Origin: Clostridia bacterium
Lineage (GTDB): Bacteria; Bacillota; Clostridia; UBA1212
Direction: 5' to 3'
Length of the DNA: 33,921 bases
Assembly: GCA_017625675.1 (NCBI GenBank)
Contig: JAGAKK010000071.1
Location: forward strand, 1-33,921
Positions 12,266-21,232 of the stretch are shown one piece after another (within the stretch, counting starts at the first letter, position 1; every line of letters begins with the position of its first letter). The position numbers and the translations under genes are program-made. The notes below the pieces were generated by a model. It made no database searches. It was not told where the DNA came from and saw only the letters and a program-made list of their open reading frames with translations.

Positions 12266-14335
12266 TTACTCGGCCCTTACGTCATATATTGCGATACCGC
12301 CCTCATTGTATATTGCCTCGTAATTTTCGGCAAGGTAGGCTGAAATAAGCTCTGCACCGTAATTGCCTCGCTCATAGTCGCCTATATACACGTAGTCAAT
12401 GCCTGCTGCCTCACGGTTTTCCTCAAAAGCGGCAGGGTCTGTAAGCATCTTCCTCATCAGCACAGAACGCTCCTCATAGCCCACGCCATGGAAAAACAGG
12501 AACGTGCCCGTGCCGCAATAAATATTTCGTCCCGTAAGACTTGCGATTGAATTGTTGTGGTTGTTGTGGCAAAGGAACGTTGAGTCTGGCGCTGTGTTTT
12601 CCTTTATGAACTCGGCCGCATTAACGTGTGCCGCAGAATAAAGCTGGTAGGCATTTCTCTTCTGAGGCTCCTCGTGGTACTTTCCGGAGACCACCTCTCT
12701 TGCGATAGTGAGCGTTCCCGAAACCGTGCACACGATTATCAGCACCGCTGCAAGGTAACTTCTGCCTTTTACACCTTTAAGCTTGTGCCAGCAATCGCCC
12801 AGAAAATCTGCCACGATAATTACCGTAAAAACATACCATATAAAGAAAAGCTTTATGTTGTCATAGCTGTTGGGCTGGAAAATTATCAACTCGCTGACAA
12901 CGAAAATCAAAAGCGCTCCTGAGTAAGTGAACTTTTTCGTCTTGCTTGCGTTAAGAAAGGCCGCAGGCAAAAGAATCATAACAAGTCCAACGTTCTTCAC
13001 CCAGAACCACAGCCAGTTGTCAGTGCCTCCGGAGGCCTGAGAATTGACCCAGTTAAATTCAAATCGAATAAAGCTTTCACCTACTGCGTTAAAGGTCCAA
13101 TAAAGAAGCTGAGGCACCGACAACACAAGGGCAGGCACTCCGAACCAAAGCCAGGACCTTACCACAGGCGCTTTCACCATATCAAGAACACCACCGCCGT
13201 TCTTGCCAATGGATATAAACTCTTTTACAACACTGTAAACTATCCAGGCAACAGCAATCATTCCCAAGGCAAAATACGAGTGGGTATGAACCATTGTAAC
13301 AAGACCGCCCATTACACCGGCAATTACAAAATATTGCTTTTTGTCCTTGAACACCGCCATATAAAGAATATACAGCACAGCAAAAAGGCACATCCAGCCG
13401 AAGAGCGTTGCCCTCTGGGGCAAAAGCATATCCGCAATGACGTTGGTCCAGCGAATATTGGAATAACTCTGGACTTTAATCGCCTGTCCTGCTGAATCCA
13501 CTGCATCTCTCACTGAATTTACATAATTTGTGGGAGTCTGATAAAACTCTGTAAAAATTCTTTTGAAATTAGATTTATCCTTTCCGGCCAGATTGTCAAG
13601 GAAATAAATTATTCCGAAACCGCCGTTAAGAAAGAAAAGAACAAACGCAAGAAGGGTTCTGCGTGTTTTTTCAAGAATTGCCTCTGCAAGATACCAAAAG
13701 CCCATAAACACTGCCGCAAAAGCCACCAGCGCAGGCGCAATATATGAAACCCTGAGGCCTGACCCGAAAATATAAAGGGACGAAGAAACGGAGTCGCACA
13801 GGAAGGGATAATTAAGAGGCTCCCCTGCCATTATGCTGTAGGTAGGAGGGAACATTCCCTGCTCTGCAATGCTTGTAATAAAGCCAAGATGCATATTCAT
13901 GTCTCCATAGGTGCATTGGCCTGTCCAGTAAGCGCCCTCCGCCTCGTAAATGGTGTGATTCCAGAGCATTACCGCCGCAAGAACCGTAAAAGCCAGCGTA
14001 CAGCACAGCATAGCAATTTCCTGTGACGTCAAAGGCCACACCGCTGTTTTGATGTTTTTCACATTGCCAAAGGCATTTTCTATTTCACGAAAGCCCTTGG
14101 ACTTCCATGCAAGAATCCCTGTGCAAATCGCAACAGTAAGCAGGAAGCCGCACAGATGGGACCACACGGTAAATCCCATAAAGAAGGAAAAGGGAACGTG
14201 AGACCATATAAGGAGCATTATCCCCATTACAGCGCCCAGCCAAAGCTTTTTAAGCAATCGCTCCCCTTTAAAAAGAAGCGCCGCCGTTAGCGTCCCCAGT
14301 AAAATATATAAAATCAATATTAAAATTCCGCCCAT
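12266..14335 (-). CDS. Predicted GT-C-type membrane glycosyltransferase
   Basis: The 689-residue protein has about a dozen or more hydrophobic helices and a soluble C-terminal domain from about residue 560. In the first long external loop (about 130-180) the acidic motif YGDMNMH (Asp145, His149) sits where GT-C enzymes carry their catalytic Asp. It is followed by a long segment ending in GEPLNYPFLCD. GT-C enzymes transfer sugars from lipid-phosphate donors on the outer face of the membrane. The C-terminal part (HNNHNNSIASLTGRNIYCG, then YVYIGDYER) is like that of uncharacterised bacterial DUF2298/YfhO-like proteins. AGGAGG lies four bases before the ATG. It follows the CDF gene by 44 bases. 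Acceptor and donor are unknown. Confidence 0.65.
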   Translation of the reverse strand: MGGILILILYILLGTLTAALLFKGERLLKKLWLGAVMGIMLLIWSHVPFSFFMGFTVWSHLCGFLLTVAICTGILAWKSKGFREIENAFGNVKNIKTAVWPLTSQEIAMLCCTLAFTVLAAVMLWNHTIYEAEGAYWTGQCTYGDMNMHLGFITSIAEQGMFPPTYSIMAGEPLNYPFLCDSVSSSLYIFGSGLRVSYIAPALVAFAAVFMGFWYLAEAILEKTRRTLLAFVLFFLNGGFGIIYFLDNLAGKDKSNFKRIFTEFYQTPTNYVNSVRDAVDSAGQAIKVQSYSNIRWTNVIADMLLPQRATLFGWMCLFAVLYILYMAVFKDKKQYFVIAGVMGGLVTMVHTHSYFALGMIAVAWIVYSVVKEFISIGKNGGGVLDMVKAPVVRSWLWFGVPALVLSVPQLLYWTFNAVGESFIRFEFNWVNSQASGGTDNWLWFWVKNVGLVMILLPAAFLNASKTKKFTYSGALLIFVVSELIIFQPNSYDNIKLFFIWYVFTVIIVADFLGDCWHKLKGVKGRSYLAAVLIIVCTVSGTLTIAREVVSGKYHEEPQKRNAYQLYSAAHVNAAEFIKENTAPDSTFLCHNNHNNSIASLTGRNIYCGTGTFLFFHGVGYEERSVLMRKMLTDPAAFEENREAAGIDYVYIGDYERGNYGAELISAYLAENYEAIYNEGGIAIYDVRAE

Positions 14336-14379
14336 GCTTCCTCCTTGCAGTTTTCAGAGAGTTCTCAGACAATTTTTGC

Positions 14380-15579
14380 TTAATAACAGTTGTCGATCTG
14401 GATCACTGCATAATAACCGGTATTTTCTTCTTTTAGCTTTTTCTGAACAAAGTCAACTGCCTGCGCTCTTCTCTTCTCAGAGGTGTCGCAAGGCACCGCC
14501 ATATCAAATATCATATTCACGCGGTTTTCACCGTCAGTTATCCTGAAATCGTGTATAGTAAACTCCTCGTCGAACTCCTTGACAATATTCTCCACCAGAT
14601 TTTTAAAACCGTCAACCCTTTCGTTGCCCACGATAACAGGGTCCATGTGAATTACCAGAACAATGCCTTTTTCTTCCTTCACGCGAAGCTCAATCTCGTC
14701 AATCACCTCGTGAATTTTGACAATGTCACAATCCATAGGCACTTCCGCATGCACTGAGGCAATAACCCTGCCCGGACCGTAATCGTGCACGATAAGGTCG
14801 TGAACGCCGATAATGTTCTCTCCTCTCATTACCGCCGCCTCAATTTCCGCCATAAGCTCCTTGTCGGGAGGACTTCCCAGAAGGAGGCCCACCACTTCCC
14901 TTGCGGCGCAAAAACCGCTCCAGAGAATCATCAGCGAAACACAGGCACCAATAATGCCGTCATAGGGAATCTTTGACAAAAAAGTGCCCCCAAAACGCCC
15001 CGTTGAAAAAACGTATCCAAGACCTGATGCCACAATTACCGCCGTCGTTGAGATACTGTCGTTAAGGCTGTCCTTTGCGGTTGCAAAAAGCAGCTGGGAA
15101 TTGATCTTTTTTCCAAGATATCTGTTGTAAAAATACATCCACACCTTCACCAGCACCGACAACACCAAAAATATCAGCAGAGGCCACTTTATATCCACAG
15201 GCGTCGGATTTATTATGCCGTCAACGGAGGACTTCAAAAGTTCTACGCCCACCATCATTATCAAGAATGACACGATAAGCGAGGCAATATATTCAATTCT
15301 GCCGTGACCGAAGGGATGGTCCTTATCCGGGTGCTTGTTGCTCATCTTGGCGCTGATAATAGACACCAGCGACGTTCCAATGTCTGCCAGATTATTAAAG
15401 GCATCAGAAATAACGGCAATACTTTTCATAAATACGCCGATAATGATTTTCACAGCAAAAAGCAAAAGATTACACAGAACTCCCAGAACGCCGGAAAGCG
15501 TGCCGTATCGGGCACGCACGTTTTTATCTTTTGTATTCTCGAAATCGGGAATAAACATTTTTACCAAAAGTTTAATCAA
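14380..15579 (-). CDS. Cation diffusion facilitator (CDF) family metal exporter
   Basis: CDF proteins export divalent metal ions in exchange for protons. Family marks are SDAFNNLAD in TM2 (Asp59, Asn63), HPFGHGR at 88-94 and TAKDSLNDS in TM5 (Asp170, Asp174). The inferred metal site is thus Asp/Asn-Asp/Asp without His, unlike classical zinc transporters, so manganese or another metal is possible. The 399-residue length exceeds the usual 300. After the standard cytoplasmic domain comes an extra domain of about 80 residues that ends in Cys-Tyr. The start is a TTG with GGAGG nine bases upstream. It lies between the aminotransferase and the glycosyltransferase and is read with them. Confidence 0.88.
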   Translation of the reverse strand: MIKLLVKMFIPDFENTKDKNVRARYGTLSGVLGVLCNLLLFAVKIIIGVFMKSIAVISDAFNNLADIGTSLVSIISAKMSNKHPDKDHPFGHGRIEYIASLIVSFLIMMVGVELLKSSVDGIINPTPVDIKWPLLIFLVLSVLVKVWMYFYNRYLGKKINSQLLFATAKDSLNDSISTTAVIVASGLGYVFSTGRFGGTFLSKIPYDGIIGACVSLMILWSGFCAAREVVGLLLGSPPDKELMAEIEAAVMRGENIIGVHDLIVHDYGPGRVIASVHAEVPMDCDIVKIHEVIDEIELRVKEEKGIVLVIHMDPVIVGNERVDGFKNLVENIVKEFDEEFTIHDFRITDGENRVNMIFDMAVPCDTSEKRRAQAVDFVQKKLKEENTGYYAVIQIDNCY

Positions 15580-15628
15580 AGCCTTTTTTCCTCCGGTAGT
15601 TAGTATACGCTGATACTCCCTTTGAAAA

Positions 15629-16819
15629 TCACTTGTATTCCTTAATCAATTTTTCAAATCGCTCCAAGGAACGCTGTACCTTGTCGGTGGAAGTACAAAA
15701 AGCAATTCTCACGTGGCCGGGACATCCAAAACCGTCACCGGGAACAAGCACCAGGTCGTATTTGCGTGCCTTTTCACAAAACGCCGCCGCGTCAGGCTCC
15801 AATGCTCTGGGGAAAGCATAAAAAGTACCGCCGGGCTCAACACAATGATATCCCATGTCAACAAGACCCTTGTACAATATATCTTTATTTTTCTGATATA
15901 CCGAAAGATCTGCTGTTTCATCCACACACTTTTCAATTACCATCTGGAAAAGCGTAGGCACACCTACGTACGACATATCTCTTGCCGCCCCTGCCAACAC
16001 CTTGAGCATAATGTCCGCATCCTCCACATCATCAGAAAAAGCAACGTATCCGATACGCTCGCCCGGAATAGAGAGGGACTTGCTGTATGAATAGCAAACC
16101 AATGTGTTTTTATAATATTTAGGCACGTAAGGCACTGAAAAACCGCCGAAAACAATTTCACGATAAGGCTCGTCAGAGATAATATAAATAGAGTGGCCAA
16201 ACTCTTTCTGCTTAGCCTCAAGAATCTCCGCAAGGCGCATTATCGTGGCTTCATTGTACACTGCGCCGCTGGGATTGTTAGGCGTATTGATAAGAACGGC
16301 CTTGGTCTTAGGATTCAGGAGCTTTTCAAACTCGTCAAAATTAATCTGGAAGGTGTCAATATCAGCAGGCACCACCACCAGCTTCGCCCCGGAACTGCGG
16401 ACAAAAACGGTGTACTCAGGGAAGAATGGTGCAAACGTAATAATTTCGTCACCTTCGCCAAAGTCGGTAACCGCCCTGAAGCAAATGCTTATCGCCGCCG
16501 CTGCGCCGTTTGTCATCAGAATATTTTTTTCGCTGTAGGACATACCAAAGCGCCTGTTAAGAGACTCTGCAATGGCCTTTCTGGTGGCAGGAATACCCTC
16601 TGCGCTGGGGTAACCGTGCACCTCAACGGGAGAAAACTTTTCAGTAATTTCCTCAACAGTTTTTGACAGGATTGCCGGTGGCGGCACGTTGGGGTTTCCG
16701 ATACTGAAATCAAAAACATTCTCGCTGCCCACAACAGCGGCTCTTTGCTTACTGTATTCAAAACACTCCCTTATAACGGAGCGATTATTAACGTTTTTAC
16801 TATATACCTTCGATAACAT
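15629..16819 (-). CDS. PLP-dependent aminotransferase, class I (aspartate aminotransferase fold)
   Basis: The 396-residue enzyme shows the fold-type I motifs in order: GNPNVPPP near 41, the Gly-rich NGAAAAIS near 104, NNPSG at 181-185, SDEPYR at 215-220 (the Asp that contacts the pyridine N), SYSKSLS with the PLP-binding Lys247, and PGERIGY at 252-258 (phosphate-binding Arg). Substrate cannot be told; related proteins transfer amino groups from aspartate, alanine or aromatic amino acids. I chose the ATG at 16819, preceded by AAGGAGG at ideal spacing; the longer frame has no ribosome binding site. It heads the aminotransferase-CDF-GT operon with its own promoter at 16853-16881. Confidence 0.92.
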   Translation of the reverse strand: MLSKVYSKNVNNRSVIRECFEYSKQRAAVVGSENVFDFSIGNPNVPPPAILSKTVEEITEKFSPVEVHGYPSAEGIPATRKAIAESLNRRFGMSYSEKNILMTNGAAAAISICFRAVTDFGEGDEIITFAPFFPEYTVFVRSSGAKLVVVPADIDTFQINFDEFEKLLNPKTKAVLINTPNNPSGAVYNEATIMRLAEILEAKQKEFGHSIYIISDEPYREIVFGGFSVPYVPKYYKNTLVCYSYSKSLSIPGERIGYVAFSDDVEDADIMLKVLAGAARDMSYVGVPTLFQMVIEKCVDETADLSVYQKNKDILYKGLVDMGYHCVEPGGTFYAFPRALEPDAAAFCEKARKYDLVLVPGDGFGCPGHVRIAFCTSTDKVQRSLERFEKLIKEYK

Positions 16820-16852
16820 AATTTCCTCCTTGCAAAAGCAAAATCTTCCCCC

Positions 16853-16881
16853 ATTATACCACACCTCCTCTCCCCCTGCAA
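16853..16881 (-). promoter_or_regulatory. Promoter of the aminotransferase-CDF-glycosyltransferase operon
   Basis: On the minus strand TTGCAG (16881-16876), 17 bases, TATAAT (16858-16853). A short palindrome abuts the -35 on its upstream side. Confidence 0.75.
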
Positions 16882-17007
16882 CTCAAAATGAGTTCCCGGC
16901 CCTCAAAAATGAGTCAGTGACCTGCCCCCTGACTCATGGCCCGCAAACCCTTGCAGGGAAACGATTCTCCAAAAAATTGGTGGCAGTTCGGTTCCGCATC
17001 TGACTCA
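16881..17007. promoter_or_regulatory. Cluster of TGAG/CTCA palindromes between divergent promoters
   Basis: Elements in order: ACTCA-aaa-TGAGT (16881-16893), CTCA-aaaa-TGAG (16902-16913), ATGAGTCAG (16909-16917) with its exact inverse CTGACTCAT (16929-16937) across 11 bases, and a further TGACTCA (17001-17007) just before the mntP -35. They fill the space between the aminotransferase and mntP promoters and look like multiple sites for one dimeric regulator. The protein is unknown. Confidence 0.5.
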
Positions 17008-17008
17008 C

Positions 17009-17037
17009 TTGCTAAGTGGCAAAAATGATGTTATAAT
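17009..17037 (+). promoter_or_regulatory. Promoter of mntP
   Basis: TTGCTA (17009-17014), 17-base spacer, TATAAT (17032-17037). The transcript would begin near 17044 with a small hairpin, GACACC/GGTGTC (17046-17065), at its very 5' end. Confidence 0.75.
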
Positions 17038-17094
17038 TCTTGTCCGACACCTCGGAATTGGTGTCAGTTTTGTCGAATTTTCGGAGGTATTGTT

Positions 17095-17682
17095 GTGGTT
17101 GAGTTTTTGACTACGTTAATGTTAGGCCTTGGGCTTGCGGCTGATGCTTTTGCGGTGTCCGTTACCAACGGCCTTTGCCATAAAGATATGAAACTGTTGA
17201 CAGGAATAGGTATGGCGGCGTCTTTTGGACTTTTTCAGGGACTTATGCCTGCCCTTGGATATTTTGCAGGTAGTATGTTTGCTGAGAAAATTGAATTTAT
17301 TGACCACTGGATTGCCTTTGCATTGCTGGCGGGAATCGGCGTAAATATGATTATCGAGGCTATAAAAGAGAGGAAAGAGTCAAAGGAAAACCCAGACGTA
17401 TGCAGTTATCCCAGAAAAAAACTTACAGTCGGGGCAGTTCTTGTGCAAAGCATTGCCACCAGCATTGACGCCTTCGCAGTCGGCATAGGGCTTGCCCTTG
17501 CAGGCACTGATATTTTAAGTTCTGCCATCACCATTGCAGTGGTTACGTTTTTGTGCTGCGTGGCAGGTGTTTACATAGGAAAAGCCGCAGGCAGCGCATT
17601 GAAGGACAAGGCGCAATTTGCCGGCGGCGCGGTATTAATTATTATCGGCGCAAAAATACTTATTGAGCATTTGTTTTTTTAG
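17095..17682 (+). CDS. mntP: Manganese efflux pump MntP
   Basis: The 195-residue membrane protein has six hydrophobic segments in two related halves. Each half carries the family's acidic motif: GLAADAFAVSVTNG near residue 14 and SIATSIDAFAVGIGLAL near 122. MntP exports Mn2+ and protects against manganese excess. The start is GTG with GGAGG seven bases before it. The leader is about 50 bases, too short for the yybP-ykoY manganese riboswitch that controls many mntP genes, and none of its conserved core is visible. Control must therefore be by a protein or another element. Its last 23 bases overlap the end of the convergent GH2-like gene. Confidence 0.95.
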   Translation: MVEFLTTLMLGLGLAADAFAVSVTNGLCHKDMKLLTGIGMAASFGLFQGLMPALGYFAGSMFAEKIEFIDHWIAFALLAGIGVNMIIEAIKERKESKENPDVCSYPRKKLTVGAVLVQSIATSIDAFAVGIGLALAGTDILSSAITIAVVTFLCCVAGVYIGKAAGSALKDKAQFAGGAVLIIIGAKILIEHLFF

Positions 17683-19741
17683 TATGTCGTCTTGAAGCAC
17701 CAAAGGCAATCACCACAGAAGCTCCCACTATAATTCCGCAGGCTGCCACAACGGCCGCCACATACCAGGTAGAATAGGGAGACTCATAGGGCACTCCCCC
17801 GCTTATTGTAATTTCCCTAGTGCTTTTCACGGTATTGCCGTCTTTTGTGTAATAGGCCTCCATCACAAGCTCAGTGCCGTCAGTGATGTACGCAGGGATT
17901 TTAAAATCAAAGGTTCGCACGGCAATATCCCTGCCCACGGTGCCATATTTTTTTATACTGTCGTATAGCTTAGTTTCAGAGAACAACACATCTTTTCCGT
18001 CCTTCAATACAAACGTCACCTCAAGGCCGTCAACGTCCTTTACCGTGGCATTCATTACCGTCACGTCAAAGTTAAAATATTGACCCCTGCCGCCCTGTTC
18101 CTCATAAAATTCTATTGCAACCCCCACAGGCGCAAGGGAACTACCAATCACACTACGTTCTGCAAAAACAACGTTGTACGGCAGGAAAACACCTGAAAAA
18201 TAATGCTTTGCCCTCAGTTTTTCAAGGAGCATTGACGCATCGCCGCTGTAATCATACAAAAAATTAGTTATAATTTTCGGATTTCTCACGGTCTCAATAT
18301 CCCAGGAAAGTTCATCGGGATAATATTTCAGCTCCTCATCGTACGCTTCTCCAACTTTTGTAAGGTCGCACTCGATAATATCATTATCGGACAATGGCGC
18401 CGCAGAAAAGCCCACGTCAAAAGGTCTGCCCTGCCCGTCAGCTTCCCTTAAAACTGTAACTATTTTTTCCAGTTCTTTTTCATTCAGATCATTGCCGGAA
18501 ATATCCCACAGAACAGCCGACTGATAATTGTACAACTCCTCCATTGACGAGAGAAGCTTCTCCGTAATTTCATCAGTTGTCAGTCTTTCGGAAAGTGCCG
18601 AAATATCGTTTTCCTCTATCAGCAAGAGCCCTGTCGTATCTGCCAGCTCGTACCAGAAAAGAGGCAAAGTGCCGGTAACTTTTATTGCCGTCATGCCCTT
18701 TGATTTCACTTGTCTGAACAAATCGGTTGCCCACGCCTTGTCCCAGGGCTTCACATCTGCAGGAGAGCCGAAAAGCTCCAAAGTAACTCCCGAGAGAAAA
18801 AATGATTCACCGTTAAACACGGGATACCCCTCCGCAAAGTTCACGGAAAATTCACGCATTCCCCACCTGACCGTCTTCGTGTCAGACTTTGTGCTTATGA
18901 CAAACTCGTAAAGATATGGATTGTCGCAGGACCAATATTTCCCCTCTGAAAATTCCCTTAGTTTCAAAGTCACTCCCGAAATTTCCGAAACAGAGTCCGC
19001 CCCTATTTCCAAGGGCAATGACATAAATCCCACGCTTTTCCGCATTGAGCTTATGCCGTCCACAATCGTTCCCAGCTCGTATACGGTTATCTCCACCGCA
19101 TCATTTATCAACGCATCTGAAAAATTCTTTATTTCAACGCCTATCTCCACCTGTCCGCTTTCAAGGTCGCCCTCCAGCCTGACGTTTTCAATTTTCAGGC
19201 TTCCGGTCACTGTTACCTTTACGCTTTCTGACAAGCCCTTTGCAACACCGTCAACACCGGTTTCCTTTATCAGCAAAACCAAGTCATTTCTTCCCTCAAC
19301 CACAAGCACAGTAATATCAATTTCAGTATAAGAAAAGCCGGGAGCACATTCTCCTGCAAAAGCGCCGTTAACGTATACTTTCTGAGGACTCGTATTCTCC
19401 GGTATGTCTAAAAACACCCTATCCGAAGCCCCAAGGTTTTCCAGCGCAATATCCGTGCCGTATGCAACGCAAGCGCCGTCCGCCCTCATATCACCCGGAA
19501 CGGTTGCCTTTTCCGTAAATTCAAGTGCTTCTCCGTTATATGTTTCGAAAAAACCGCTGTCGAAAGTGCCTTTGTTCCATTGTCCGTCAAGGGCTGCCTC
19601 AACGCGCGCCCCGCCCGTTCTCTCCGCATTTATGCTGAAAGAAGACACTACTTTCCCCTCCTCCGCAGAAACACAGACCGCAGAGGGCAACAACGCAAGC
19701 GCCGTTACCGCCGCCAAAATCATACCTATTATGCGTTTCAA
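17660..19741 (-). CDS. Membrane-anchored GH2-fold protein, probably catalytically inactive
   Basis: I choose the TTG at 19741 (product MKRIIGMIL..., 693 residues), ten bases after AGGAGG; the GTG at 19750 is only one base from it. A signal peptide covers 1-27. The order of domains resembles GH2 beta-galactosidase/glucuronidase: a jelly roll (about 45-180), an Ig-like domain (185-290) and a TIM-barrel-like part with FNGESFFLSGV at 309-319 and FWYELADTTGLLLIEE at 362-377. However, the usual acid/base GNE appears as WDISGND (412-418), and the nucleophile position (TEYG in relatives) reads ITNF (491-494). Both glutamates therefore look lost. A beta domain (about 540-648), a transmembrane helix (660-681) and a basic tail follow. 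It may bind rather than cut glycans. It is the last gene of the surface-glycan operon. Confidence 0.75.
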   Translation of the reverse strand: MKRIIGMILAAVTALALLPSAVCVSAEEGKVVSSFSINAERTGGARVEAALDGQWNKGTFDSGFFETYNGEALEFTEKATVPGDMRADGACVAYGTDIALENLGASDRVFLDIPENTSPQKVYVNGAFAGECAPGFSYTEIDITVLVVEGRNDLVLLIKETGVDGVAKGLSESVKVTVTGSLKIENVRLEGDLESGQVEIGVEIKNFSDALINDAVEITVYELGTIVDGISSMRKSVGFMSLPLEIGADSVSEISGVTLKLREFSEGKYWSCDNPYLYEFVISTKSDTKTVRWGMREFSVNFAEGYPVFNGESFFLSGVTLELFGSPADVKPWDKAWATDLFRQVKSKGMTAIKVTGTLPLFWYELADTTGLLLIEENDISALSERLTTDEITEKLLSSMEELYNYQSAVLWDISGNDLNEKELEKIVTVLREADGQGRPFDVGFSAAPLSDNDIIECDLTKVGEAYDEELKYYPDELSWDIETVRNPKIITNFLYDYSGDASMLLEKLRAKHYFSGVFLPYNVVFAERSVIGSSLAPVGVAIEFYEEQGGRGQYFNFDVTVMNATVKDVDGLEVTFVLKDGKDVLFSETKLYDSIKKYGTVGRDIAVRTFDFKIPAYITDGTELVMEAYYTKDGNTVKSTREITISGGVPYESPYSTWYVAAVVAACGIIVGASVVIAFGASRRHTKKTNAQ

Positions 19742-19762
19742 TGAAACCACACCTCCTGTTCG

Positions 19763-21214
19763 TCACCGGTAGCAGAAGAAATACTCAGCTTCCTGCAAAT
19801 CAGCATCATCCCCGGCTTCAAAATAGAATGAAAAGCCCAGACGATCAGCTCCCTGCTCTCCGTTTTCCTCCGTCAATGCATCTTCATACACCGGAAATCC
19901 CTCGTAGAATTTATCGCCCTGCTTTGCAAACACACGATAATTTCTCTCTCCTGCATCCTTTTCAGTATAAAAACCGTACACGTGGCAAGGTTTTCCGGAA
20001 GACGCCTCTTCCTCTATGATAACACTGTTATTTTCCGTAATTTTCACAAGACTCGTCTCATAAGGCATATCGGCCTCCTGCACCTCCCCGGCAATTACCA
20101 CCGGCGCCTTCTCAAGAAGAGTCGGGATATTTCGCTCAACGATCTCCCTTACCACCACGGTCTTGCCTTCAATATTGCCGTAAATATTAAAAGGTGTCGG
20201 TCTTAAATATACCGCATCAGAAAACTCATTGGACAAAATCGGTATCAATGCTCTGCCAAAGGAATCTCTGAACATCAGAAGCCCTGTTTTTTCGCTTTCC
20301 TCCGTCAATCCGGAAAGCTTCGTCTGTATTCTCATATCGTCAATGCTTTTAAGTCGGCCGATGTACTTGTATTCCTGAGAAATATTGACCTTTGCACCGA
20401 ATTCCTTTACCTCGCAATCAAGGGGCAACACCATTTTAAGAAGATCCCCCTCACGGCTTCCTGCCTCGAATTTTACGGTTTCGTAGTTATCGTATTCTGT
20501 TTCTGAAAACCTGTTGGCGGCCTCCATAATAGTATTGTATCCCACAAGAGCTCCCTTTTGATTCCAATGGCTGTCTGCGCTGTAATAAAGAGTTTCTCCC
20601 TCTGCGCATTGACCTTTTGCTTCAAGAAGAGCAGTTTTAAGGTCCGCAACGTTTACGCCGGCCTCCTTAAGAGCTTCATTCAGCCTGTCAAGGTTTGTCT
20701 TGCCGTTGTACTTAACGTATTGGGGCTGCATGTACTCAGGATAGATTGTATTTTTATTCGGCGCAACCGCAAAAACATAGGCAACACCCTGTTCGTTACA
20801 ATACTGCTGTTCCAGTTTGATTACCGTTACAAGCCTTTGAATTTCCTCATCGCTTAAAAGCTCCGTTCCGCAATAGTCCCCCAGAGTCTCTCTGAAAAAC
20901 AGCCAGTCGTCCTTTCCTGCAAGAACGCTGTCCTCTGAAGAGGAATTAAACACTTTAAGCATAATCTCTGCGTGAGCATTTACAAGCTCGCTTCTGAAAG
21001 CAAAGCGATCCTGAAAAAAGGCTTCAAATTCAGTTCCAAAGTCGCTGTTTACACCCTTTTCGGTAATTAGCGACGGCTTCGGGGCAAGCTCTCTTTTCTC
21101 CGCATCAGCCGCAGAATTTTCATAAAAAGGCATTGCCGCCAAGGGCACAAGGGCCGCAAGCATTATCGCCGCGGTAAAGGCAATATAAAATATGTTTTTT
21201 AAATTCTTTTTCAT
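19763..21214 (-). CDS. DHHW family protein, AlgJ/AlgX-like partner of MBOAT acyltransferase
   Basis: The 483-residue protein has an N-terminal signal anchor (8-28) and an extracellular SGNH-hydrolase-like fold. The DHHW-type motif reads ADSHWNQKG, with Asp214 and His216. The GDS-like serine block is FRDSFGRALIP with Ser318. In alginate and related systems such proteins take an acyl group passed out by the MBOAT protein and place it on the polysaccharide. GGGAGGG lies at good spacing before the ATG. The gene follows the MBOAT gene by 18 bases, which is the standard pairing. The polymer being modified is not known. Confidence 0.88.
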   Translation of the reverse strand: MKKNLKNIFYIAFTAAIMLAALVPLAAMPFYENSAADAEKRELAPKPSLITEKGVNSDFGTEFEAFFQDRFAFRSELVNAHAEIMLKVFNSSSEDSVLAGKDDWLFFRETLGDYCGTELLSDEEIQRLVTVIKLEQQYCNEQGVAYVFAVAPNKNTIYPEYMQPQYVKYNGKTNLDRLNEALKEAGVNVADLKTALLEAKGQCAEGETLYYSADSHWNQKGALVGYNTIMEAANRFSETEYDNYETVKFEAGSREGDLLKMVLPLDCEVKEFGAKVNISQEYKYIGRLKSIDDMRIQTKLSGLTEESEKTGLLMFRDSFGRALIPILSNEFSDAVYLRPTPFNIYGNIEGKTVVVREIVERNIPTLLEKAPVVIAGEVQEADMPYETSLVKITENNSVIIEEEASSGKPCHVYGFYTEKDAGERNYRVFAKQGDKFYEGFPVYEDALTEENGEQGADRLGFSFYFEAGDDADLQEAEYFFCYR

Positions 21215-21232
21215 ATCTTTTTGCCCTCCCTT

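Noticed and set aside
16982..17094. A yybP-ykoY manganese riboswitch ahead of mntP
   Set aside because: The leader after the promoter is only about 50 bases and contains one small hairpin; none of the conserved riboswitch core is present.
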